Assembly: GCA_947302715.1 (NCBI GenBank)
Contig: CAMYVY010000001.1
Location: forward strand, 62,001 to 126,000
Length of the DNA stretch: 64,000 nucleotides
Source of the DNA: an uncultured Clostridia bacterium
GTDB taxonomy: Bacteria; Bacillota; Clostridia; Peptostreptococcales; Anaerovoracaceae
Reading direction: 5' to 3'
Made by a program: the position numbers and the translations under genes. Position 1 is the stretch's first letter. Each line of letters opens with the position of its first letter. Positions 56,120-64,000 of the stretch are shown piece by piece. The notes beneath the pieces were generated by a model. It searched no databases. It saw nothing but the letters and a program-made list of their open reading frames with translations, and was not told the origin of the DNA.

Positions 56120-57422
56120 CTATATAAGCAAGGAATTTGGAATTAATCGCGACCTTCTCGGTTTGGCGGAAGAAATTGAGTGCGAACTCACTTCGGATTT
56201 TTCCTATGTGGAAAGTCGGACATTCTACCATCAAGCCAAAGTGCTTAAGGCATTCCAGAATTCAAATGTATCCGATATACATTTTGCTTGGAATACCGGA
56301 TACGGTTATGATGATTCAGGAAGGGATGCTGTTGAACGAGTGTTCGCTGATGTTTTTGGTGGAGAAAAGGCACTTGTAAGGCCCAATATAGTAAATGGTA
56401 CGCATGCCATTTCACTGGCTCTATTGGGGCTTCTGAAAAGGGGAGATAAGCTTATCTATTGTACCGGTGCCCCCTATGATACATTGCAAAGTGTAACAGG
56501 TTATTATTCCTCGGAAAAACCCTCGGATGAATCATATACAGGAACGCTAAAGGATCTTGGAATTAAATATCAGGAAGTAGAATTGCTCCCCGATGGCAGA
56601 ATCGACCTTGATGCATTAAAAGATGCCTTGGATGATTCCGTAAAGATGGTTGCGATTCAAAGATCAAAGGGTTATAAGCTAAGAAATTCGATATCCTCCA
56701 AGCAGATTTCTGAGGTTTCGGATTTGGTCCACGGATTTGGTAGACATATAACAATTATGGTAGATAACTGTTATTGTGAGTTCGTTGACGAAGAAGAGCC
56801 TCTTGATGCAGGTGCGGATATTATCTGCGGCTCACTGATAAAAAACCCCGGGGGCGGCCTTGCTCTTTCCGGCGGCTATCTATGTGGCAAAGCGGATTTA
56901 ATCGACTTGATATCATATAGACTTACATGTCCCGGTATAGGCGGTGAATGCGGTCTTACTTTTGGGCAGAATCGCGCCGTACTCGAAGGTCTTTTCCAGG
57001 CACCAAGAGTAACTGCAGGAGCTCTAAAAGGCGCCGTATTATGCTCAAAAGTCTTTGATAGGCTGGGATTTGAGGTATTTCCTCACGCGAGTTCCGATAT
57101 AAAAGACAGGAGCGATATTATTCAAGCCGTAAAACTAAACACGCCTGAAGCACTTATGGAATTCTGCCGCGGAATCCAGGCCGCAGCTCCCATAGATTCG
57201 CATGTGACTCCGGTTCCTGCACCGATGCCTGGATATGATGACGACATTATAATGGCTGCCGGTGCCTTTGTTCAGGGATCATCGATTGAGCTTTCGGCGG
57301 ATGGACCTTTACGAGAGCCATATGTGGCTTATTTTCAAGGCGGATTGACTTACGAACATTCCAAAATCGGAGTGCTTATGGCCGCTCAATACCTAATAAA
57401 TGCAGGTCTTGTAAGGCTTTGA
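56112..57422 (+). CDS. ynbB: YnbB-type PLP protein (methionine gamma-lyase family, 'aluminium resistance')
   Basis: Fold-type I PLP protein of 436 residues, related to cystathionine/methionine gamma-lyases and often named aluminium resistance protein without biochemical proof. The cofactor lysine is in C-G-S-L-I-K-N-P-G-G-G-L, and R-P-N-I-V-N-G-T-H-A and D-N-C-Y-C-E-F are characteristic. The miaA-ynbB neighbourhood is conserved in Firmicutes. The real reaction is unknown, though a C-S lyase activity is plausible. It overlaps the recombinase gene by 8 bp, so both are in one operon. Confidence 0.9.
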   Translation: MNDYISKEFGINRDLLGLAEEIECELTSDFSYVESRTFYHQAKVLKAFQNSNVSDIHFAWNTGYGYDDSGRDAVERVFADVFGGEKALVRPNIVNGTHAISLALLGLLKRGDKLIYCTGAPYDTLQSVTGYYSSEKPSDESYTGTLKDLGIKYQEVELLPDGRIDLDALKDALDDSVKMVAIQRSKGYKLRNSISSKQISEVSDLVHGFGRHITIMVDNCYCEFVDEEEPLDAGADIICGSLIKNPGGGLALSGGYLCGKADLIDLISYRLTCPGIGGECGLTFGQNRAVLEGLFQAPRVTAGALKGAVLCSKVFDRLGFEVFPHASSDIKDRSDIIQAVKLNTPEALMEFCRGIQAAAPIDSHVTPVPAPMPGYDDDIIMAAGAFVQGSSIELSADGPLREPYVAYFQGGLTYEHSKIGVLMAAQYLINAGLVRL

Positions 57423-57436
57423 TTTTATCTCTGAAT

Positions 57437-58171
57437 ATGAACAATAATACTAACGAAAAAAAGACAAATAAGGTATTTTCGATTATTAAGCTCTTGATTC
57501 TGATCTTAATAATCGTTGCAATTCCAATATATATAATGGTCTATCACGGAGACCTGATTCAATCTCTAAAAAATCCCGAAGGCATTGTTGATGTGGCGGA
57601 TTATATCATGAGAGAATATAGAACCGAGAGCATTTTTATCTATATCGGTCTCCAGGTTCTACAGATCATCATAAGCGTTCTTCCGGGCCAGGTTTTTCAG
57701 ATGTCTGCGGGATACCTTTACGGTTTTTTCTTTGGTTTATTCCTATCAATTATTGGCGCGGCATTGGGAGGTTCTTTGGCGTATTTTATAGCATATTTCC
57801 TTGGACGCGATGCCGTTAAACTCTTCATAAAGCCTGAAACTCTCGATACTTGGGTCACCAGGCTTAACAGCAAAAAGGCCTATATCGCAATATTTCTATT
57901 ATATTTGATTCCGGGACTTCCAAAGGACATGATTTCATATCCTGCCGGAATAGCCCGTATCAATTTCAAGGCCTTCATAACTATGTCTCTTCTCGGAAGA
58001 ACCCCGGCAATGGCTGCAAGCGTTCTGATAGGGGCAATGTACGAAAAGCAAAACTATTCCATAATGACTGTAGTTGCTGTAATTTCAATAATTATCTTCA
58101 TTATTTGCATCATAAAAAGGGAGTCCATAAGCAAGTATATGGACCGATTCTACGAAAAAGTAAATCAGTAG
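57437..58171 (+). CDS. TVP38/TMEM64 family (SNARE-associated, DedA-like) membrane protein
   Basis: Integral membrane protein of 244 residues with an N-terminal span (about 15-38) and four or five further hydrophobic segments. The VTT-domain motifs P-G-Q-V-F-Q-M-S-A-G-Y-L-Y-G-F and G-G-S-L-A-Y-F-I-A-Y-F-L-G-R-D-A, then L-I-P-G-L-P-K-D, are typical. Relatives are lipid scramblases or flippases, including undecaprenyl-phosphate and phospholipid transporters, but the substrate here is unknown. The start is uncertain: ATG 57437 is used, while TTG 57419 overlaps the ynbB stop; neither has a clear ribosome-binding site. A terminator follows. Confidence 0.88.
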   Translation: MNNNTNEKKTNKVFSIIKLLILILIIVAIPIYIMVYHGDLIQSLKNPEGIVDVADYIMREYRTESIFIYIGLQVLQIIISVLPGQVFQMSAGYLYGFFFGLFLSIIGAALGGSLAYFIAYFLGRDAVKLFIKPETLDTWVTRLNSKKAYIAIFLLYLIPGLPKDMISYPAGIARINFKAFITMSLLGRTPAMAASVLIGAMYEKQNYSIMTVVAVISIIIFIICIIKRESISKYMDRFYEKVNQ

Positions 58172-58200
58172 TAGAGAGGAAAATATCCAATAAATCCACG

Positions 58201-58229
58201 AAAGGGGTAATTATTTACCCTTTTCTTTA
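58201..58229 (+). terminator. Intrinsic terminator after the TVP38-like gene
   Basis: AAAGGGGTAA pairs with TTACCCTTTT (one G-T pair) around a TTAT loop, then CTTTATTTTT. It ends the long + strand operon that starts at mutS or earlier. Confidence 0.82.
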
Positions 58230-58234
58230 TTTTT

Positions 58235-58329
58235 CGAACAAAAGTTTATAATTCCTATTGACAACGAACATTTATTCTGCTATATTATTTTCACGAACAA
58301 GAGTTTTGGTTTAGGCGAACAAACAATCT
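58235..58329 (+). promoter_or_regulatory. Cluster of LexA (DinR)-like boxes around the LysM-gene promoter
   Basis: Four CGAAC half-sites lie at 58235, 58265, 58294 and 58316, spaced 30, 29 and 22 bp. Those at 58235-58248 (CGAACAAAAGTTTA) and 58294-58307 (CGAACAAGAGTTTT) best fit the Gram-positive SOS consensus CGAAC-N4-GTTCG. The sites at 58265 and 58316 are weaker. They flank and overlap the promoter, as expected for LexA repression. Confidence 0.75.
58258..58286 (+). promoter_or_regulatory. Strong sigma-A promoter of the LysM gene
   Basis: TTGACA (58258-58263), an exact 17-bp spacer and TATATT (58281-58286). The second LexA-like box lies inside the spacer. The start of the coding region is 124 bp downstream, giving an unusually long leader. 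Confidence 0.85.
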
Positions 58330-58389
58330 AAGCATTAATAAGAGATCACAGCTTTAAAATGAAATCTAAGCATTAACGGAAGATCTAAG
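58325..58389 (+). repeat. Direct repeats in the LysM-gene leader
   Basis: AATCTAAGCATTAA occurs at 58325-58338 and again, exactly, at 58363-58376. A shorter ATCTAAG copy occurs at 58383-58389, just before the ribosome-binding site. The role is unknown; possibly an RNA or protein binding array or a local duplication. Confidence 0.7.
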
Positions 58390-58409
58390 TTATAAAAGGA
58401 GACGGGATT

Positions 58410-58721
58410 ATGTTTAAGAGATATTATATAAAGTCGAAAATACGTTTTACAATATTTGTGACAATCATGCTGCTTATAATTGTTATGAGTATAAGCGTAA
58501 TATTCAATATCGGAGGTGTATATGCCGGTGGCAAAGGACATGAGTCTGTGGCTTATTATGCGATTACGGTAGAATCCGGAGATACTTTATGGTCGATAGC
58601 TCAGAGATATTCGGATAGTAATAAAACCGATATCAGAAGATTCATATATGAAATATCCAATTTAAACGGGCTGGAATCTTCCGATATAAGTATAGGCCAA
58701 CAGCTTTTAATCCCGGCATAA
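58410..58721 (+). CDS. Small membrane-anchored LysM protein, likely SOS-induced (YneA-like) division inhibitor
   Basis: A 103-residue protein with a short basic N-terminus, one membrane span or signal anchor (about 12-33) and a single LysM domain (about 50-102: Y-A-I-T-V-E-S-G-D-T-L-W-S-I-A ... I-G-Q-Q-L-L-I-P). Size and layout match YneA of Bacillus, which halts cell division during the SOS response and is paired with lexA. Here the SOS idea rests on the LexA-like boxes at the promoter. Sequence similarity outside the LysM domain is not obvious, so this is by analogy. lexA itself is not next to it in this window. AAAAGGAG precedes the ATG. A hairpin terminator follows the gene. Confidence 0.8.
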   Translation: MFKRYYIKSKIRFTIFVTIMLLIIVMSISVIFNIGGVYAGGKGHESVAYYAITVESGDTLWSIAQRYSDSNKTDIRRFIYEISNLNGLESSDISIGQQLLIPA

Positions 58722-58783
58722 GCGAAAATAGAGCCTCAAATTTTCCCATCGATCCGACCCCCAATCGGATACCCATAGATCAG

Positions 58784-58820
58784 CCGGGGGACTTGAAATA
58801 TGGTCCCCCGGTTATTTTAT
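58784..58820 (+). terminator. Intrinsic terminator after the LysM gene
   Basis: A 9-bp stem CCGGGGGAC/GTCCCCCGG with a 10-base loop is followed by TTATTTTAT. The rest of the gap 58722-58929 holds two more inverted repeats described separately. Confidence 0.85.
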
Positions 58821-58827
58821 CATATGT

Positions 58828-58861
58828 AACTATTCCGAAAATTATGATTATAGGAATAGTT
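58828..58861. repeat. Inverted repeat in the convergent intergenic region
   Basis: AACTATTCC and GGAATAGTT form a perfect 9-bp stem around a 16-base AT-rich loop, between the LysM gene and the purL stop. A terminator or boundary role is possible. Confidence 0.5.
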
Positions 58862-58874
58862 GGATATATCGAAA

Positions 58875-58902
58875 TAGGCCTCTATTTCTTCATAAAGGCC
58901 TA
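58875..58902 (-). terminator. Possible weak terminator after purL (minus strand)
   Basis: TAGGCCT and AGGCCTA form a 7-bp stem around a 14-base loop, 28 bp past the purL stop, with a short ATTTC run after it on the minus strand. Confidence 0.4.
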
Positions 58903-58929
58903 CTCCCCCTGGTCAATATAATTGAATTA

Positions 58930-61900
58930 CTATTTGAAATACTTAACTGCCGATTCAAACATATGCATATCGAAATTTCCGGGAACATTTTTATATAGGT
59001 ATTTTCCTATACGTTCGGAATGTCCCATCTTGCCGAATATGCGTCCGTCCGGAGATGTTATTCCTTCGATTGCATTATATGAACCATTTGGATTAAATTG
59101 AATATCACCGGTTACATTACCGTCCAAATCTACGTATTGCGTCGCTATTTGCCCATTTTTAGCCATTTCTTCGATGGTTTCCGGGCTTGCAATGAACCTG
59201 CCTTCGCCATGAGATATAGGAACCGTATAAATCTCTCCGGGCCTTGTATTTGCAAGCCATGGAGACATATTAGATGCAATTCTTGTGCGAACCAACTTCG
59301 ATTGATGGCGACCGATTTCATTAAATGTAAGCGTTGGTGAATCCGAATCGGTATCGATAATTTTCCCATATGGCACAAGTCCGAGCTTAATCAGGGCCTG
59401 GAAACCGTTGCAAATACCGGCCATAAGTCCATTTCTTGCCTCCAAAAGCTCCGTTACGGCCTCCTTTATCTCGGGATTTCTAAAGAATGCAGTTATGAAC
59501 TTACCTGATCCATCGGGTTCGTCCCCTCCGGAAAAGCCTCCAGGGATAAATATAATCTGCGAATCGTTTATTTTCTTTGCAAATTCCTCTACTGATCTTG
59601 AAACGGAGTCAGAGTTAAGATTGTTAATTACAAAGATATCAGTATCGGCTCCTGCATCCATAAATGCTTTTGCGGAATCATATTCGCAGTTCGTACCCGG
59701 GAATACCGGAATAAGTACCTTGGGCTTTGCACCATTAATTCCTATAATATGTGCATTATCGGAAGTGGAACTATTTGAGATATCGAAAGACTCACTTTCC
59801 GTATAATTATTATCGTAAACTCCATCGAAAGTTCTTTCGGTCAAATCCATATCTTCTGTCTTGATATTGCATGGATATATGGATTCAAGCCTGTCCTCAT
59901 ACCTATAAATCAGCTCATCCATGGGGATTGCATGTTCAATTCCGTTTGCATCCGTATAAAGAATTCTTCTATCTGAACTTGTTTCTCCGAGTATGACCGA
60001 CTCAATATCTCTATAATATGACAATGTGTCGCTATAGCTTACGCCGTCTGCAAGTTCTATAACGAAGGCGCCATATCTAAATCCGAACAAATCGTCCATA
60101 TCGACATCGGAATCAACTACGAAGCCGAGATCGTTTCCGAGCGCCATCTTGAATATAGCTTCGGCTGCACCTCCCATTTCGGGGGTATAACAGCTTACGA
60201 CATTCCCTTCTCTTATGAGCTTGGTAATCTTGCCGAAGATATCATTCATCGCGCTTCCTTCCGGAAGAACACCCGTATTATAGTCGTAATAAGGCTTAAT
60301 CAATATAACCTCGTGCCCGGGAGCCTTGAACTCCGGAGATATTATATTTTCAGCCTTCTCTGTTGTTACAGCAAAGGATACAAGGGTCGGAGGAACATCC
60401 AAATCCTCAAAGGAACCGCTCATTGAGTCCTTGCCTCCTATCGCAGCAACGCCCAAATCCATCTGTGCAACAAATGCACCGAGAACCGCAGCAAAAGGCT
60501 TTCCCCAGCGAAGCGGATCGTCACCTAACTTTTCGAAATATTCCTGGAAGGACAAATATACGTTCTTAAAGTCCGCACCCGTTGCAATTAGCTTTGATAC
60601 GGATTCTATCACCGCAAGGTACGCTCCATGATATGGGCTTGCTTCCGATATAAATGGATTGAAGCCATAGGCCATGAGCGAGCACGTATCCGTATGTCCC
60701 TTTTCAACCGAAATTAGATTCGTCATGGCCTGAATCGGTGTTCTTTGCTTGATTCCTCCGAATGGCATGAGAACAGTACCTGCACCAATCGTAGAATCGA
60801 ACATTTCAGATAGACCGCGTTTCGAACAAACGTTTAAATCCTGAACGAGGTATCTAAAGGTCTCCTCAAAGTCGATTTTGGCAAGCTTTCCGCGTCTGTT
60901 CAGAATCGGCTTTATCTCCGGAACTTCAACATCTATATGCTTTTCCGCACCATTCGTATCCAAGAATTCACGCGAGATATCAACGATGGTTTTTCCGTTC
61001 CAATCGAGTCTAAGATACGGTTCTTCGGTTACGGTCGCAACGACGGTGCTCTCCAAATTCTCAGATTGAGCGAGCTCAGAGAATCTATCTACGTCTTCAG
61101 GTGCGACGACGACCGCCATTCTCTCCTGGGATTCGCTTATCGCGAGCTCCGTTCCATCGAGCCCAGCGTATTTCTTTGGAACCATATCAAGGTCAACGTG
61201 AAGTCCCGGAGCGAGTTCACCGATTGCAACAGAAACTCCTCCTGCACCAAAGTCGTTGCAGCGAAGAATCATCCTTGATGCCTCGGGATTTCTAAATAGC
61301 CTCTGGAGCTTACGTTCCTCCGGAGCATTTCCCTTTTGGACCTCGGCACCGCAGGATTCCAAGGATTCCAGCGTATGCGACTTTGATGAACCGGTTGCGC
61401 CACCTATTCCGTCACGACCTGTTTTACCACCTAATAGAATCACCTTGTCGCCAGGTCTCGGTGCGACTCTTCGTACATTTTCAGCGGGAGCAGCAGCTAT
61501 TACGGCACCTATTTCCATGCGCTTGGCCTGATATCCCGGATGATAAATCTCGTTCACCTGGTTTGTAGCAAGGCCGATTTGATTGCCGTATGAGCTATAT
61601 CCTGCAGCAGCAGTTGTAACTATCTTTCGCTGAGGGAGCTTGCCCTTTAATGTATCTTCGATTGGATTTGTCGGGTCTCCTGCTCCTGTGACCCTCATTG
61701 CGGAATAAACATAGCTTCTTCCCGAAAGTGGGTCTCGTATGGCTCCGCCGATACAGGTAGCAGCGCCACCAAAGGGCTCAATTTCCGTAGGATGATTATG
61801 GGTCTCGTTCTTAAACAGAAGCAGCCAAGGCTCGGTTTTCCCGTCGATATCGACATCTATCTTAACCGTACAAGCATTGATTTCTTCGGATTCATCGAGG

Positions 61901-62754
61901 CCTTCGAGCTCGCCCTTCGACTTTAGATATTTGGCCGCAATTGTGCCTATATCCATAAGCGTAATCGGCTTCTTTCTATCAAGAGCGGTCCTGGTCGAAA
62001 GATATTCCCTATATGCGGACTCAACCTCCGGATTGTTGAATTTGACGCTTTCAATCGTGGTATTAAAGGTCGTATGCCTGCAGTGATCCGACCAATATGT
62101 ATCTATAACCTTGATTTCGGTAATCGTGGGATTCCTTGGTTTTTCAAGGCCAGCAAAGTATTCTCTAACCATCTTGATGTCCGCCAAATCCATGGCGAGA
62201 CCGCGGTCTTTGATGAACTCAGAAAGTTCATCGTCGGACATCTTGATGAAACCTGTCACGATTTCAACCTTCTTCGGTATCTCGTATTCGACTTTTAATG
62301 TATCAAAATCGGATAGCGCTGCCTCCCTGGATTCAACGGGGTTTATTAAATGTGCCTTAATTCTTTCAACATCGGTATTTGTAATACTTCCGGACAGAAT
62401 ATATACCTTTGCGGAGCGTATTTCCGGGCGCTCGCCTTTGCTGATTAACTGAATGCATTCGGCTGCTGAACTCGCCCTTTGATCGAACTGTCCCGGAAGA
62501 TATTCAACGGCAAAAACGGACTCCCCTGCCTTTATCTTTAAATCCCAGAACGTCTCATCGACCTGCGGCTCCGAAAAGACCGTATTTACAGCCTTGTAAA
62601 ACAGTTCTTCATCGATGTCTTCGGCATCATATCTATTAATGACGCGAACGTCCCTAAGACCCTTGATGCCCAAGAAATCAACGATTTCTGCCTTTATCTT
62701 CCTGGCTTCGTTATCAAAACCCTTTTTCTTTTCGACATAAATTCTGTAAACCAT
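58930..62754 (-). CDS. purL: Phosphoribosylformylglycinamidine synthase, single-chain PurL
   Basis: Fourth step of purine synthesis: converts FGAR, glutamine and ATP to FGAM. The 1274 residues combine the FGAM synthase domains and a C-terminal glutaminase domain, replacing the PurS-PurL-PurQ trio of Bacillus. The synthetase part has F-K-N-E-T-H-N-H-P-T-E-I-E-P-F and G-R-D-G-I-G-G-A-T. The glutaminase domain (from about 1010) begins V-L-I-P-V-F-P-G-T-N-C-E-Y, with nucleophile C1115 in G-I-C-N-G-F-Q and the histidine-glutamate pair in I-S-H-G-E-G-R-F. The end M-G-H-S-E-R is typical. An AAAGGA site precedes the start. It runs convergent to the upstream + strand genes. Confidence 0.97.
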   Translation of the reverse strand: MVYRIYVEKKKGFDNEARKIKAEIVDFLGIKGLRDVRVINRYDAEDIDEELFYKAVNTVFSEPQVDETFWDLKIKAGESVFAVEYLPGQFDQRASSAAECIQLISKGERPEIRSAKVYILSGSITNTDVERIKAHLINPVESREAALSDFDTLKVEYEIPKKVEIVTGFIKMSDDELSEFIKDRGLAMDLADIKMVREYFAGLEKPRNPTITEIKVIDTYWSDHCRHTTFNTTIESVKFNNPEVESAYREYLSTRTALDRKKPITLMDIGTIAAKYLKSKGELEGLDESEEINACTVKIDVDIDGKTEPWLLLFKNETHNHPTEIEPFGGAATCIGGAIRDPLSGRSYVYSAMRVTGAGDPTNPIEDTLKGKLPQRKIVTTAAAGYSSYGNQIGLATNQVNEIYHPGYQAKRMEIGAVIAAAPAENVRRVAPRPGDKVILLGGKTGRDGIGGATGSSKSHTLESLESCGAEVQKGNAPEERKLQRLFRNPEASRMILRCNDFGAGGVSVAIGELAPGLHVDLDMVPKKYAGLDGTELAISESQERMAVVVAPEDVDRFSELAQSENLESTVVATVTEEPYLRLDWNGKTIVDISREFLDTNGAEKHIDVEVPEIKPILNRRGKLAKIDFEETFRYLVQDLNVCSKRGLSEMFDSTIGAGTVLMPFGGIKQRTPIQAMTNLISVEKGHTDTCSLMAYGFNPFISEASPYHGAYLAVIESVSKLIATGADFKNVYLSFQEYFEKLGDDPLRWGKPFAAVLGAFVAQMDLGVAAIGGKDSMSGSFEDLDVPPTLVSFAVTTEKAENIISPEFKAPGHEVILIKPYYDYNTGVLPEGSAMNDIFGKITKLIREGNVVSCYTPEMGGAAEAIFKMALGNDLGFVVDSDVDMDDLFGFRYGAFVIELADGVSYSDTLSYYRDIESVILGETSSDRRILYTDANGIEHAIPMDELIYRYEDRLESIYPCNIKTEDMDLTERTFDGVYDNNYTESESFDISNSSTSDNAHIIGINGAKPKVLIPVFPGTNCEYDSAKAFMDAGADTDIFVINNLNSDSVSRSVEEFAKKINDSQIIFIPGGFSGGDEPDGSGKFITAFFRNPEIKEAVTELLEARNGLMAGICNGFQALIKLGLVPYGKIIDTDSDSPTLTFNEIGRHQSKLVRTRIASNMSPWLANTRPGEIYTVPISHGEGRFIASPETIEEMAKNGQIATQYVDLDGNVTGDIQFNPNGSYNAIEGITSPDGRIFGKMGHSERIGKYLYKNVPGNFDMHMFESAVKYFK

Positions 62755-62801
62755 ATTCTGTCCTTTGTAAATAGTTTAATTTAGTCTATAACAAATAATA
62801 A

Positions 62802-63485
62802 TTATTCACCAAAAGCATTCATGATGGATTCCAAATATCCGGATTCATCATCCATGGTCCAAACGCCATCCTTCTTGGTAAATGTGGCAGTGAAGGATTC
62901 CGTGCTCACCGGCATCTCAGGGTCTTCAGCGATTTTCATAAAGATCTCGCCAAATGCCTTGTACGCCTCCTCTTCCGTCATTTCAGCGGCGTCGAGATCC
63001 GCAGAGAATTCCTCTAATTTTTCGTCCTGATACGCATCCATTTTGGTGAAATCCGGCATCGTCATGAGAAGTTCAACAGAGCCCTTGTCACCGTCAACGG
63101 TTATATCACCTGTTGTCAAATCGCAGTGACCCGCCATTGCAGTCGCATAGTCGTCGGGATTAACTCCAATCATCTCAAATAGCGCCATCGTTTCTTCGTC
63201 AGCCTTCAAGCTTTCGCTGATACTAATAGTAAGCTCTTCTCGGAACATCTTACCTTGATTTTCAAATACCGTATCAGCCAGCGCTTCCTCGTCGGACTTT
63301 CCCTGGACTTCACTCGTTTCTTCTTTCGTTTCTTCCTTGGTTTCTTCGGAAGCTTCCTCTTCGGCGGCCTCCTCTGTTTCTGCGGAATTATCGTTGGTGT
63401 CCGAAGAAGTATCGGAGTTTCCGCATGCAGTTAGCGATGTGATAACCAGCATAAGGATTAGTAGTATGACAGCTTTCTTTTTCAT
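62802..63485 (-). CDS. Glu-rich lipoprotein of unknown function
   Basis: A 227-residue predicted lipoprotein. The signal peptide (M-K-K-K-A-V-I-L-L-I...) ends in a lipobox L-T-A-C at 18-21, so C21 should be lipidated and the protein anchored outside the membrane. Residues about 25-70 are a low-complexity linker rich in Glu, Ser, Thr and Asp. The C-terminal ~150 residues form one predicted globular domain with alternating strands and helices, similar in layout to small DUF5105/DUF4878-type lipoprotein domains, but I do not recognise it firmly. ATG 63485 has an ideal AGGAGG site; an in-frame TTG 18 bases upstream would overlap that site. It sits between purD and purL on the same strand. Confidence 0.82.
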   Translation of the reverse strand: MKKKAVILLILMLVITSLTACGNSDTSSDTNDNSAETEEAAEEEASEETKEETKEETSEVQGKSDEEALADTVFENQGKMFREELTISISESLKADEETMALFEMIGVNPDDYATAMAGHCDLTTGDITVDGDKGSVELLMTMPDFTKMDAYQDEKLEEFSADLDAAEMTEEEAYKAFGEIFMKIAEDPEMPVSTESFTATFTKKDGVWTMDDESGYLESIMNAFGE

Positions 63486-63522
63486 AACAATTCCTCCTGT
63501 CAAACGTTCTTTCTTGTAATAG

Positions 63523-64000
63523 TTATTTTTTCATTAAAGCCCGTCTACCGATGTCACTTCTATAAAAGGCATTATCAAAATGGACTTTTGATACAGTGTT
63601 ATAAGCCTTGGAAATCGCATCCTCCAAGGTTTCTGCGGTTTCAGTCACTCCGAGTACACGACCGCCGTTTGTAAGAAGCTTTCCGTCATCGCTTAGCTTG
63701 GCTCCTGCTATAAATATATTGCCGTTAGCATCCGAATCATCAGGAGGAAGCGTAATTTCATAGCCCTTCTCATAACTCCCAGGATAACCATTTGATGCCA
63801 TAATTACGCAGCAAGCAGCACCACCATCAAAGATAACTTCAGCTTCATCAAGAGTCTCGTTTGTAACATTAATCATTATGTCTAACAAATCGGATTTAAG
63901 GAGTGGAAGAACCACCTGAGTCTCCGGGTCACCGAAACGGCAATTGTACTCAATTACCTTGGGGCCGTCCTTTGTAATCATGAGGCCAAAGTAGAGGCAG
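63523..64000 (-). CDS. purD: Phosphoribosylamine-glycine ligase, C-terminal part (cut by window end)
   Basis: ATP-grasp enzyme of the second purine step (phosphoribosylamine + glycine to GAR). Only the last ~158 residues are visible; the frame stays open to base 64000 before the first visible ATG at 63981, reading L-Y-F-G-L-M-I-T-K-D-G-P-K-V. The motif E-Y-N-C-R-F-G-D-P-E-T-Q contains the metal-binding Glu and Asn of the ATP-grasp domain. The C-terminal V-L-G-V-T-E-T and F-Y-R-S-D-I-G-R-R-A-L end fit PurD. Together with purL it marks a purine gene region that continues beyond the window. Confidence 0.95.
   Translation of the reverse strand, partial: CLYFGLMITKDGPKVIEYNCRFGDPETQVVLPLLKSDLLDIMINVTNETLDEAEVIFDGGAACCVIMASNGYPGSYEKGYEITLPPDDSDANGNIFIAGAKLSDDGKLLTNGGRVLGVTETAETLEDAISKAYNTVSKVHFDNAFYRSDIGRRALMKK

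Noticed and set aside
58325..58389. CRISPR array
   Set aside because: Only two full copies and one partial copy, 14 bases long, with unequal spacing and no cas genes.
62755..62801. Purine riboswitch before purL
   Set aside because: The 47-bp gap is too short and has no purine aptamer features.

Overview
The window looks like a core-chromosome segment of a low-to-moderate GC Gram-positive anaerobe of the class Clostridia, most likely Lachnospiraceae-like. This rests on gene order (plsX-rnc-smc-ftsY; nadD-yqeK-rsfS; nusB-xseA-xseB-ispA-dxs-tlyA; mutS-mutL-miaA-ynbB), purine-rich ribosome-binding sites, frequent TTG/GTG starts, RNase J, a CIRCE element, DinR/LexA-type boxes, a fused SecDF and a single-chain PurL. 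The taxon is an inference; no rRNA or tRNA gene is present to test it.

Layout. From 1 to about 58.7 kb every gene lies on the + strand, mostly in tightly packed or overlapping operons. 1-888 is the 3' part of an alpha/beta hydrolase with a clear terminator. 1.0-17.6 kb holds valS, a lipid kinase, a GNAT acetyltransferase, glyA, plsX, rnc, smc, ftsY, der, two tandem plsY-like genes, miaB and a site-2-protease-like gene. 17.6-20.4 kb is clpB behind a perfect CIRCE operator. 20.36-20.56 kb is an unusual 206-bp near-palindrome. 20.7-31.6 kb carries secDF, a RelA/SpoT gene, an MBL hydrolase, hemZ, hisS, aspS, nadD and yqeK; 31.7-37.1 kb rsfS, leuS, RNase J and efp; 37.2-46.4 kb mltG, a U32 protease-family gene, an Asp23/Gls24 protein, nusB, a TsaD-like paralogue, xseA, xseB, a prenyl synthase, dxs and tlyA; 46.4-58.2 kb an aminotransferase, mutS, mutL, an acyl-CoA ligase, miaA, a tyrosine recombinase, ynbB and a TVP38-like membrane protein. 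58.2-58.7 kb is a small membrane-anchored LysM gene behind a strong promoter surrounded by LexA-like boxes. After a convergent terminator region, the minus strand carries purL, a Glu-rich lipoprotein and the 3' part of purD (cut by the window end).

Functionally the segment combines phospholipid synthesis (PlsX, PlsY, lipid kinase), chromosome segregation and secretion (Smc, FtsY, SecDF), translation and RNA maturation (four aminoacyl-tRNA synthetases, EF-P, RsfS, Der, RNase III, RNase J, MiaA, MiaB, TlyA, NusB), isoprenoid precursors (prenyl synthase, Dxs), DNA repair (MutS, endonuclease-type MutL, exonuclease VII) and stress control (ClpB/HrcA, (p)ppGpp, a likely SOS division inhibitor).

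No CRISPR array, prophage, insertion sequence or tRNA was seen. The least explained items are the 206-bp inverted-repeat element between clpB and secDF, the second plsY copy that has lost one active-site loop, the LexA-box array before the LysM gene, the lysine-rich extension on RNase J, and several perfect intergenic stem-loops without T-tracts, two of which share a core sequence.
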